Below, in pieces: positions 36,460 through 43,289 of a stretch of 64,000 nt of DNA. Each line of letters starts with the position of its first letter. The stretch's first letter is position 1. The notes under the pieces were generated by a model. That model was not told the DNA's origin, ran no database searches, and saw nothing but the letters and a program-made list of their open reading frames with translations. Origin of the DNA: Cauispirillum nitrogeniifigens (GTDB lineage: Bacteria; Pseudomonadota; Alphaproteobacteria; Rhodospirillales; Rhodospirillaceae); assembly GCF_049800675.1 (NCBI RefSeq), contig NZ_JBLOOT010000003.1:186001-250000 (forward strand). Direction: 5' to 3'. The translations under genes and the position numbers were made by a program.

Positions 36460-37734
36460 CTACAGGCGTGCGCCCAGGCTCAGGGTCACGCGGGTGCGGC
36501 TGAACGCCCCGCCCGGCACCGTGCTGTCCCGATTGTCCCAGCGGCCATCGAGGCCGACGAACCAGCGATGATCCACGCGGTACTCGGCGCCGCCGCGCAG
36601 GGCGATGTCCTCTTCCCGCAGGTCGCCGGCCAAGCCGACGTAGCGCCGTTCAGTGCGCCCGCCGTCGGCGCTCAGCACCACCTGGCGCAGCAGTTCATGC
36701 TCGATGCCCAGGCGCCAGCCGCTTTCGATGGCCGCCGCCTGCAACACCGCCCCCGTCTCCTCCACCGACCGCCACATCCGGCCCGTGAGCGCCGTCAGGG
36801 TGGTCAGGCTGACCGCCACGCGGGCGCGGTGGACGCTGGCGCTCAGGGGGGCGAACAGGGGGCTGGTGTACTGGCGCCGCGACCGTCCCCAGACGACCTC
36901 GCCAGCCATCCGCTCGGTCATGTCGAGGGCCGCCCCCACACCCACGTCGGCCGACTGCGAACTGCGATCCAGGCCCAGCAGGGGCGTGCGGCGCTCGTAC
37001 AGCCGCGCGCCCTGCCCGCTCTCCACGAACAGGTCGAGCATGGAGGTCGGGGACACACCCGCCCGCTGGCGCACAGCGACCTCCAGCCGGTCGCGGTGGC
37101 GCTGGTCGATGCTGCCGCCGCCGATGGCGGCCACGTCCTGGTAGCGCAGGCGCGTCAACGCCGTGCTGCCGCCGATCAGGAAACGGCCGTGGCGCAGCAC
37201 CGTGGCGCCATCGGCCGTCAGGCGGTCGACCGGGACCGGCAGGCTGGCGGCACCCAGGGTTTCGGTGGTGCCGGGCAGTTCGTGGCGGCGGGACCACTCC
37301 AGGCCGGCATGCGCCCGCGAGCGGTCCCAGCTCTCCGCCGCCAGGCGCGTGCCCAGGCGCAGGTTGCGATGATCGAAGGCGGACTGGTCGGCGTGGCGCA
37401 CCTCCTCCGCCCCGGCCCAGGCCTTGACGTCCCAGGGATGCGGGCCGCTGTGCAGGGTCAGGGCGGGGGCCACCGTCACCACCCGGTCAGGCACCGGATC
37501 GGGTGCGGCGATCACGTTGTCATCGAAGGTCAGCCGCGCCTCGATGCCGCCATGGAGCATCATGCCGGCCACCGGCACCCCCTTGGGCTCCAGGGCCTGG
37601 CGGCGTTCGTCGGCCTCCTTGAGGGCGATGACCACGCGCGGGTCGCCGTCCGCCGCGCGCCCGGCCTCCGCGCCGCCCAGGAGGGCCAGTGCCGACAGCA
37701 GGACGCGGACCACCCCCGGCGCCATGGCGATCAC
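36460..37734 (-). CDS. Outer-membrane beta-barrel protein of the polysaccharide locus
   Basis: A 424-residue protein with a signal peptide (VLLSALALLGGAEAGRA) and then regularly spaced amphipathic strands ending with a terminal aromatic-free GARL. The early segment GIEARLTFDDNVIAAPD is typical of outer-membrane beta-barrel (BBP2-like) proteins found in exopolysaccharide clusters. It may be the export pore or a barrel partner of the Wza-like protein. The start overlaps the stop of the gene upstream by ATGA. Confidence 0.75.
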   Translation of the reverse strand: MIAMAPGVVRVLLSALALLGGAEAGRAADGDPRVVIALKEADERRQALEPKGVPVAGMMLHGGIEARLTFDDNVIAAPDPVPDRVVTVAPALTLHSGPHPWDVKAWAGAEEVRHADQSAFDHRNLRLGTRLAAESWDRSRAHAGLEWSRRHELPGTTETLGAASLPVPVDRLTADGATVLRHGRFLIGGSTALTRLRYQDVAAIGGGSIDQRHRDRLEVAVRQRAGVSPTSMLDLFVESGQGARLYERRTPLLGLDRSSQSADVGVGAALDMTERMAGEVVWGRSRRQYTSPLFAPLSASVHRARVAVSLTTLTALTGRMWRSVEETGAVLQAAAIESGWRLGIEHELLRQVVLSADGGRTERRYVGLAGDLREEDIALRGGAEYRVDHRWFVGLDGRWDNRDSTVPGGAFSRTRVTLSLGARL

Positions 37735-38408
37735 GACCCGCTGGGAACGCGGAAGCGGCTTTCCAGCACCGGCTCCTGGCGTTCGATGGCCGGGGGCTCA
37801 GCCGGCCCTGTTGCCTCCCCCGGCGCCCGCCGGCGGGCCGGACGCGGCGGCAGCGCCTGCCACAGGCGCGCCCAGGCTTCGCTGCGGGCATTGGCGGCGC
37901 GGCCCTCGGCCAGCACCTCCCACAACGGCAGGGGCAGGTCGTGGGTTTCGGCGGCGGCGAAGGCCGCCGGGGTCCCGTCGGCCAGGGCGGCGGCGAACAC
38001 CACCTCGACCGCCTCCAGAAGAGCCATGTCGGCGGCGGGCGCGGCACGGCGCACGGCCTTGCCGACGGCGGCCCCCCGCCGCCCCTCCAGGGCCACCAGG
38101 GCGGCGGCCAGCACCACCGGCGCCGCCTGGTCGGGGCGCGGCACCGCCCGCAGCACCGTGCCGGCCACCAGTTCGCCCATCCACGGCGCCAGCAGGCAGC
38201 CGGCGGCGGCCAGCGTGGGAGCGGCGTCGGGATGCTCCACCGCCGCGCCGCGCAAGGCGGCCAGGAACACCTCCCGCCGGCCCTCGTCCACGGCCTCGGC
38301 CAGGGCGCGCAGAACATCCTGGGGCAGGTCGGGCGGCATATCGGGGGGCTTCGGCGCGGCGAAGGCCGACACCGACACAAGAGCCACCATCATGGCGATA
38401 ACAAGCAT
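37731..38408 (-). CDS. Secreted helical protein of unknown function, first gene of export operon
   Basis: A 225-residue protein if it starts at the ATG at 38408, which opens a signal peptide (MLVIAMMVALVSVSAFA). The rest is Ala-rich helix with a Pro/Arg-rich tail. The frame stays open upstream, and an in-frame GTG at 38562-38564 is preceded by a perfect AAGGAGGG at 6-nt spacing, while the ATG has only a weak site. The extension would add 52 residues before the signal peptide and span a terminator-like hairpin, so the GTG may open a leader instead. The first gene of the four-gene export operon. Confidence 0.65.
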   Translation of the reverse strand: MLVIAMMVALVSVSAFAAPKPPDMPPDLPQDVLRALAEAVDEGRREVFLAALRGAAVEHPDAAPTLAAAGCLLAPWMGELVAGTVLRAVPRPDQAAPVVLAAALVALEGRRGAAVGKAVRRAAPAADMALLEAVEVVFAAALADGTPAAFAAAETHDLPLPLWEVLAEGRAANARSEAWARLWQALPPRPARRRAPGEATGPAEPPAIERQEPVLESRFRVPSGS

Positions 38409-38493
38409 AGATTGCCACTTAGAGAGGACCAACGGCAAAGCGTACCCCCACTTCGTCCACCACTTTTGGTCATAGCAGATAAAGGGGTGGGGC

Positions 38494-38542
38494 GGAAAGA
38501 AGCGGGCGCCAGGACAGGCAAGACTCTCGTCCTGGGGCCCGC
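38494..38542 (-). terminator. Terminator-like hairpin in the leader of the export operon
   Basis: GCGGG and CCAGGAC (38502-38515) pair with GTCCTGG and CCCGC (38529-38542), with a 2x2 internal mismatch and a 13-nt loop. Read on the minus strand it is followed by TTCTTTCC. It lies about 90 bp upstream of the ATG at 38408, in the path of transcription from any promoter near 38580-38640, which suggests attenuation or antitermination control. Confidence 0.5.
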
Positions 38543-38640
38543 CTTGCCAACCGCGCGATTTCACTTGGACCCTCCTTGCGTCACCATTTTCCGACACCGC
38601 TCTTTTTACGAGCGGCAAAACGGGAAACTGGAGATACACG

Positions 38641-39069
38641 ATGCCCGCCACCCACGCCGCTTCTTCCCTCCACCACCCCGACCCGGTCGATGCCCATGTC
38701 GGCCATCGGCTGCGGATTCGCCGCGTCCTCCTTGGCCTCGACCAGGGCACCCTGGGCGCCCGCGTCGGCGTCAGTCCGCAGCAGATCCAGAAATACGAGA
38801 GCGGATACAACCGCATTTCCGCCAGCCGGCTGTACGACCTGGCACACGCCCTGGGCGTTTCCGTTGACCACTTCTTCCACAACCTTCACATCGCGCCGCG
38901 CATCAAGCCCTCCGCCCTTCCGCCGCCGGTGGACGTGGAGCGGCGCCACGCGGAGTCCGGTGCGCTGGTGGAGGCATACTGGGCGCTGCCCGATGCCGAA
39001 CACCGCCGCCGCGTCCTCGACCTCGTCACCCTCCTCGGCCATCGGCGGCAGGGGACGCGGCATGCTTGA
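38641..39069 (+). CDS. XRE-family transcriptional regulator
   Basis: A 142-residue cytoplasmic protein. Residues about 19-75 are a helix-turn-helix of the Cro/CI type: VGHRLRIRRVLLGLDQGTLGARVGV then SPQQIQKYESGYNRIS. The tail is short and helical. An ACTGGAG site precedes the ATG. Its stop overlaps the luxR start by eight bases, so it is co-translated with the quorum-sensing regulator. It is divergent from the polysaccharide export operon, with 232 bp between them, and is a natural candidate to control it. Confidence 0.9.
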   Translation: MPATHAASSLHHPDPVDAHVGHRLRIRRVLLGLDQGTLGARVGVSPQQIQKYESGYNRISASRLYDLAHALGVSVDHFFHNLHIAPRIKPSALPPPVDVERRHAESGALVEAYWALPDAEHRRRVLDLVTLLGHRRQGTRHA

Positions 39070-39793
39070 CGGCCCCGTCCTGGATGTGGTGGAGCGCCTG
39101 GACAGCGCACCCGACATCGGCTCCCTGACCACCCTTCTGCTGGCCGTCCTGGAGAACGCCGGCCTGCCGCACGTGGCGTATGTCACCCTGTCGGGCACCT
39201 CCGCCGCCCCGTGCCGGGTGACGACGTACCCGGTGGAGTGGAGCGACTACTATCGGTCGCGCCACTACGACACCATCGACCCGGTGTTCCTGGCCGCGCG
39301 CGTGCGCCGCCGTCCGTTCCTGTGGAGCGACGTGAGCGGCGGAGCGGCGGCCCCGGCGCTGTCCGGCCGGCAGCGCTCTCTCCTCGGCGAGGCTGCCTCC
39401 ACGGGCCTGGCGCACGGCCTGAGCGTACCCCTGTTCGGGCCGGGCGGGGAGCACGCCGTCCTCTCCGTCGCCTCGCCCGAGGCCCCGACGCAGTGGGCGG
39501 CGCGACCGGGCGTCCTGGGGGCCATCGCCACCCAGTTCCACCTCGCCCACCAGGAACTCCTGGAGGGAGCCTCCGCCCCGGTGGACCCGCCCCCCGCCGC
39601 CTTGTATCCGCGCGAGCGGGAGGTGCTGCTGTGGTGCGCGCGGGGCAAGACGTCGTGGGAGATCGGCCGCATCCTCAACCTCGCCGAACGCACCGTTGAC
39701 CACTACGCCGAGGCCGCCATGCGCAAGCTGGCGGTCAACACCCGCATCGCCGCCGTGCTCAAGGCGACCCGCCAGGGGCTGATCTGCCCTTGA
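39062..39793 (+). CDS. LuxR-family acyl-homoserine-lactone receptor
   Basis: A 243-residue regulator. The N-terminal autoinducer-binding domain keeps the key residues W60, Y64 (EWSDYY), D73-P74 (TIDP) and W88 (PFLWSD), the positions that contact acyl-homoserine lactone in TraR. The C-terminal LuxR helix-turn-helix (about 178-240) has YPREREVLLWCARGKTSWEI and ERTVDHYAEAAMRKL. It is followed by a luxI-type gene 118 bp downstream, so receptor and synthase form a pair. The start is the ATG at 39062, overlapping the XRE gene. Confidence 0.92.
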   Translation: MLDGPVLDVVERLDSAPDIGSLTTLLLAVLENAGLPHVAYVTLSGTSAAPCRVTTYPVEWSDYYRSRHYDTIDPVFLAARVRRRPFLWSDVSGGAAAPALSGRQRSLLGEAASTGLAHGLSVPLFGPGGEHAVLSVASPEAPTQWAARPGVLGAIATQFHLAHQELLEGASAPVDPPPAALYPREREVLLWCARGKTSWEIGRILNLAERTVDHYAEAAMRKLAVNTRIAAVLKATRQGLICP

Positions 39794-39830
39794 CGTGAAT
39801 TCCCGCCACCCCACCCCCGGAGGTAGATCA

Positions 39831-39852
39831 AGCCCGGCCCTGTGGCCGGGCT
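39831..39852. terminator. Hairpin between luxR and luxI
   Basis: AGCCCGGCC (39831-39839) pairs perfectly with GGCCGGGCT (39844-39852) around CTGT. No T-run follows. It could partly end the luxR transcript, so luxI may have its own promoter in the remaining 59 bp. Confidence 0.5.
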
Positions 39853-39911
39853 GTCCGGGGCATCGATTCACCGCACGTTTCCCGCCGGTTCCGTGTGTTG
39901 AGGGATGCCCC

Positions 39912-40544
39912 ATGATCGAATGTTTCAGTTGGGCCGACGCCCATGCCTTCGGTGACGCCCTGGCCGAGCATTACCGCCTGCGCCACAAGGTTTTCGTGGA
40001 GGACCTGAACTGGCGCGACATGACCACCGTCAACGGCATGGAGTGGGATGGATACGACCGGCCCGACAGCTGGTATCTGGCCGCCCGCGACGCCTCCGGC
40101 CGCATGATCGGCACCCTGCGCCTGCTGCCGACCACCGGCCCGTACATGATCAAGGACCTGTGGCCCGACCGCATCGACGGCGGCCCGCCGGCGTCCCCCC
40201 AGGTGTGGGAGGGCAGCCGGTTCTGCACCCTGCCCGGCCTGCCGGTGGCCGACAGCCGCCGCACCGCCGGCCTGCTGCTGGCCGGGGCGGTGTCCTTCGC
40301 CGCCCGCTTCGGTATCGAAACCATCCTGGCGGTGACCTCCCCGCTGGTGGTGCGCGGCGTGTTCGACCGCAGCGGCCTGCGCTCCCGCCGCGCCGGACCG
40401 ACCTGGAGCGTCGAGGGCCAGAGCGTGCTCATCAACGCCACCCGCACCCGGCCGGAGGACTACGCCGCCATCGCCGAACGCCTGTCCCTGCGCGGCGACC
40501 CGCTGATCTTCAGCGATGCCGCCACCCGCGTCGCGGCGGCGTGA
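39912..40544 (+). CDS. LuxI-family acyl-homoserine-lactone synthase
   Basis: A 210-residue autoinducer synthase. The residues invariant in the family are at their usual places: R24 and F28 (RLRHKVF), W34, D46, D49 (DGYD), R70 (TLRLLP), and E100/R103 (WEGSRF). It makes an acyl-homoserine lactone from S-adenosylmethionine and an acyl donor; the acyl chain cannot be read from sequence. The chosen ATG fits the family start; the frame is open 39 codons upstream but with no homology there. It is followed one base later by a small gene and then a dioxygenase gene. Confidence 0.92.
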   Translation: MIECFSWADAHAFGDALAEHYRLRHKVFVEDLNWRDMTTVNGMEWDGYDRPDSWYLAARDASGRMIGTLRLLPTTGPYMIKDLWPDRIDGGPPASPQVWEGSRFCTLPGLPVADSRRTAGLLLAGAVSFAARFGIETILAVTSPLVVRGVFDRSGLRSRRAGPTWSVEGQSVLINATRTRPEDYAAIAERLSLRGDPLIFSDAATRVAAA

Positions 40545-40545
40545 G

Positions 40546-40746
40546 ATGACCGCCGCCCCGCCCCCCCGCGACGCCCGCCTGCGCACCCTGTGCCACGTCC
40601 TGCGCCAGGCCCAGGACGAGGCCGACGACCTCGGCCTCGACGATCTGCTGGATCGCCTGGATCACGCCCTGCGGCTGGCGGTGGCCATCACGCCCGCCGC
40701 CCCGCCGACCATCGACCTCCCCAAAGCCCGGAGAAGACCGCAATGA
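40546..40746 (+). CDS. Small helical protein in the quorum-sensing operon
   Basis: A 66-residue protein with no recognised domain. It has one amphipathic, acidic helix (RTLCHVLRQAQDEADDLGL and LDDLLDRLDHALRLAV) and a Pro-rich end. It starts one base after the luxI stop and overlaps the dioxygenase gene by ATGA, so it is tightly coupled to both. That packing is the main support that it is real. Confidence 0.6.
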   Translation: MTAAPPPRDARLRTLCHVLRQAQDEADDLGLDDLLDRLDHALRLAVAITPAAPPTIDLPKARRRPQ

Positions 40747-41699
40747 CCGCAGTGACCACGCCCGCCACCGCCGCCCCCGCCCCCTCCACGGAGCTGTCAC
40801 GGCGCGGCCTTACCGTCCTTGACGGCCGCACCGACTGTTTCGCCGCCGCCGTCGAGGCCCTGGACCGCGACGGCGCGGTCATCCTGACGCACATGGCCGA
40901 CGCCGCCACCCTGGCCGCCGTCGACCGGGACCTGGCGCCGTGGATGGCGGCCACGCCCCCCGGTGCCGGCGCCTTCTTCGGCCGCCGCACGGTGCGCTTC
41001 GGCGGCGTCATCGTGAAGTCCCAGGCCAGCCACGCCCTGTGCCTGAACGACACCGTCCTGAAGCTGGTCGAGCACATGCTTTTGCCGGCGTGCGAGACCA
41101 TCCAGATCAACCTCACCCAGGCCATCTCCATCGGCCCCGGCGAGCCCGAGCAAGTCCTGCATGCCGACGACGAGCTGTGGCGCACCCCCCGCGACGGCAC
41201 CGAGTACATGGTCAACGCCATGTGGGCTCTGGACGACTTCACCGAGGAGAACGGCGGCACCCGCGTCGTCCCCGGCTCCCATCGCGGGCCGCTCGACCGC
41301 ATGCCGGACCCGGCCACGGTGGTCAACGCGGTGATGCCGCGCGGCTCCGTCGTGCTGTGGCGCGGCACCACCATCCACGGCGGCGGCGCCAACCGCTCCG
41401 CCGCGCCGCGCCGGGGCATCGTCATGAGCTACTGCCTGGGTTGGCTGCGCCAGTCGGAGAACCAGTACCTCACCGCCTCGCCGGCGGTGGCGCGCGGCTT
41501 CCCGGCGCGCTTGCAGGATCTGCTGGGCTACCGCGTCCACGTCCCCAACCTGGGCCACGTCGAAGGCCAGGACCCGTCGGTGCTGCTGCGCGCCGGGGAT
41601 GGCGCCCTGGCGGCACCGTTGCCGTTCCAGGACTTCCTGCCCGAGTGGGCGCGCGAGCAGGTGGCCGAGTACTACAAGGCCCGCGACGCGGCGGAGTAG
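40743..41699 (+). CDS. Phytanoyl-CoA dioxygenase (PhyH) family Fe(II)/2-oxoglutarate oxygenase
   Basis: A 318-residue double-stranded beta-helix oxygenase. The iron triad is H140-x-D142 (HADDELW) and H212 (TTIHGGGANRS), with the following Arg region (APRRG) for 2-oxoglutarate. Related segments WALDDFTEENGGTRVVPGSH are typical of PhyH proteins. Most members hydroxylate acyl-CoA or natural products. Encoded directly behind luxI, it may modify the acyl chain of the signal or a quorum-controlled product; that is inference. Confidence 0.9.
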   Translation: MTAVTTPATAAPAPSTELSRRGLTVLDGRTDCFAAAVEALDRDGAVILTHMADAATLAAVDRDLAPWMAATPPGAGAFFGRRTVRFGGVIVKSQASHALCLNDTVLKLVEHMLLPACETIQINLTQAISIGPGEPEQVLHADDELWRTPRDGTEYMVNAMWALDDFTEENGGTRVVPGSHRGPLDRMPDPATVVNAVMPRGSVVLWRGTTIHGGGANRSAAPRRGIVMSYCLGWLRQSENQYLTASPAVARGFPARLQDLLGYRVHVPNLGHVEGQDPSVLLRAGDGALAAPLPFQDFLPEWAREQVAEYYKARDAAE

Positions 41700-41725
41700 G
41701 CCGCTGGCCGACGCGACGCGGGGGT

Positions 41726-42460
41726 TCAGGTGCTCAGGAACTCCCGCGCCGTACCATGCAGCGCCACCGCCGTCAGCCGGCCCGAGGCATAGGCCCCGGT
41801 GTCGATGCCGATGCGGTTGGGACGCACCTCCGGGGCGGTGCGGATGGTATGGCCGTGCACCACCACCCGGCCGCCGAAGGGGGCGGCGCTGTCCAGGAAC
41901 GGCTGGCGGATCCACAGCAGGGTCTCCGGCCCCTGGCGGTGCAGCGGCACGTCCGGGGCAATGCCGGCGTGCACGAACAGGTAGGTGCCGCTGAGGTGGA
42001 GCAGGTCCAGCCCCTCCAGGAAGCGGCGGTGGGCCGGCGGCATCAGCGCCGCCAGGGCACGGCCCAGGTCCTCGCGCCGCAGGGCGTCGATGGCGTCGTC
42101 GGCAATGCCGTAGCTGTGCAGGGTCTCCCGCCCGCCGTTGACCAGCCACGGCAGCCCGCCCGCCGGTTGGCGGAGGAATTCGATCAGGAATTGCTCGTGG
42201 TTGCCCATCAGGCACACGCGCTCGAACCCTGGCGGCGGCGGCCGGCACAGCAGATCCAGAACACCCCGGCTGTCCACCCCCCGGTCCACGTAGTCGCCCA
42301 GGAACACCAGCCGCCGCCGCATCCCCCGCGGCAGGGTGGCGGCATGGGCAACGATGCGCTCCAGAAGCCCGGCCAGCAGGTCGGCGCGGCCGTGGATGTC
42401 ACCGACCGCGTAGATGCACACGCCCGGTTCCGGCTCCGGCTCCAGCTCAACAACGGCCAT
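41726..42460 (-). CDS. PPP-type metallophosphatase (Ser/Thr phosphatase or ApaH-like)
   Basis: A 244-residue calcineurin-like phosphoesterase with the metal motifs GDIHGRADLL near 20, GDYVDRGVDSRG near 55, GNHEQFLIEF near 85, and HAGI and HGHT further on. Bacterial relatives are protein phosphatases (PrpA) or diadenosine tetraphosphatases (ApaH); the sequence alone does not separate them. The end overlaps nothing; it is convergent with the PhyH gene. Confidence 0.88.
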   Translation of the reverse strand: MAVVELEPEPEPGVCIYAVGDIHGRADLLAGLLERIVAHAATLPRGMRRRLVFLGDYVDRGVDSRGVLDLLCRPPPPGFERVCLMGNHEQFLIEFLRQPAGGLPWLVNGGRETLHSYGIADDAIDALRREDLGRALAALMPPAHRRFLEGLDLLHLSGTYLFVHAGIAPDVPLHRQGPETLLWIRQPFLDSAAPFGGRVVVHGHTIRTAPEVRPNRIGIDTGAYASGRLTAVALHGTAREFLST

Positions 42461-42512
42461 CGGCCCCCCTATACCCCACCAGCACCCTCAACAAAAAATC
42501 CCTCATGTCCTC

Positions 42513-42540
42513 TTGACCGTTCCCGACGACGCCCTAGGTA
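42513..42540 (+). promoter_or_regulatory. Possible promoter for the small-RNA candidate
   Basis: TTGACC at 42513-42518 and TAGGTA at 42535-42540, with a 16-bp spacer. The -35 fits well, the -10 weakly. The start of transcription would fall at about 42547, at the foot of the first hairpin. Confidence 0.35.
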
Positions 42541-42622
42541 AGGGGGGACCAGACTCCCCTTCATTGGTCGACCCCTCCCGACGGCGGCAGATTTCCCCCG
42601 ATCTGCCGCCGTCCTCTATTTT
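42541..42622 (+). ncRNA. Candidate small RNA with two C-rich loops
   Basis: Two hairpins in tandem. The first (42542-42575) pairs GGGG-GACCA with TGGTC-CCCC and exposes a 13-nt loop with ACTCCCCTT. The second (42580-42613) is a perfect 13-bp stem GACGGCGGCAGAT with a TTCCCCCG loop, followed by CTCTATTTT, a standard terminator. The region lies between two minus-strand genes, with no plus-strand gene for 840 bp upstream, so the terminator has no protein gene to serve. C-rich loops that pair with Shine-Dalgarno sequences are a feature of alphaproteobacterial trans-acting small RNAs. Expression is not shown. Confidence 0.5.
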
Positions 42623-42692
42623 GGCCCCCATTCCGGCCCCTGTTTTGGGCGTCCAATCTGGGGCAAGACCGCCGCCTTTCCAAGACCCGGCC

Positions 42693-42734
42693 GAAAAAAC
42701 AACGGCACCACCGCCCGGTCGGGAGGGGTGCCGT
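42693..42734 (-). terminator. Rho-independent terminator of the excisionase-like gene
   Basis: ACGGCACC (42702-42709) pairs with GGTGCCGT (42727-42734). On the minus strand the stem is followed by TGTTTTTTCGG. It lies 70 bp after the stop of the DNA-binding protein gene. The rest of the 343-bp gap 42461-42803 holds the small-RNA candidate and nothing else recognised. Confidence 0.8.
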
Positions 42735-42803
42735 CATTCTTGTCCAGGGCCGGGTTGGCGGTTTACGGACCGCCGGCCCGGCGATGTGGCGTGGGAACGC
42801 GCC

Positions 42804-43073
42804 TCAGCTCAAACGGCCACTGCCGTGGGAACCATTGCCATGCCCTTCGGCCCCGTCGCCCCCGCCGCCGCTCCCGCCGGTCCCGCCAAAGCGCGACGGG
42901 ATGTTGGCGTGAGCATTGGCGAAAGCCTCCAGGTCCTTCACCGACACCCTCCAGTCACGCCCCACCTTGATGGCGCGCAGCTTGTCGTGGCGGATCCAGT
43001 CTCCCACCGTGCGGGGGGTGACCTTCATGCGGTCCGCCACTTCCTGAACCGTCAGCAGTGGCTCTCGAAACAT
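42804..43073 (-). CDS. Helix-turn-helix (excisionase/MerR-like) DNA-binding protein
   Basis: An 89-residue protein. The first 55 residues are an excisionase-family winged helix: LLTVQEVADRMKVTPRTVGDW then KLRAIKVGRDWRVSVKDLEAF. The tail is Gly/His/Ser-rich (GGTGGSGGGGDGAEGHGNGSH) and probably disordered or metal-binding. No integrase or attachment site is near, so it is more likely a free-standing regulator than a phage excisionase. The 216 bp upstream are non-coding and AT-richer than average. Confidence 0.85.
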   Translation of the reverse strand: MFREPLLTVQEVADRMKVTPRTVGDWIRHDKLRAIKVGRDWRVSVKDLEAFANAHANIPSRFGGTGGSGGGGDGAEGHGNGSHGSGRLS

Positions 43074-43289
43074 TCCACTTTCTCCGGCGACGCACGAAAA
43101 CTGCGTAGGACCGATTTATTAACGCTCCATGCCCGGTTCAAGGTCCAAAGCCCGATCAGGCTTATCAGGACGTTGTGAGCCTCGGGGCGCTTGACTCCCA
43201 CCCTGAACGTTCGTTGTGAGTGGGCCGTTGCACCCTGCATTTAAAGGCAACCGGAAAGACGGAAAAGCCCTCGAAAGGCGTAGAAGCCC

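Noticed and set aside
42804..43073. Excisionase-like protein as a sign of a prophage or integrative element
   Set aside because: No integrase, attachment-site repeat or phage gene is near, and the fold is common among ordinary regulators.
43052..43240. A 62-codon frame upstream of the helix-turn-helix gene
   Set aside because: It overlaps the start of that gene, has no ribosome-binding site and no family resemblance.
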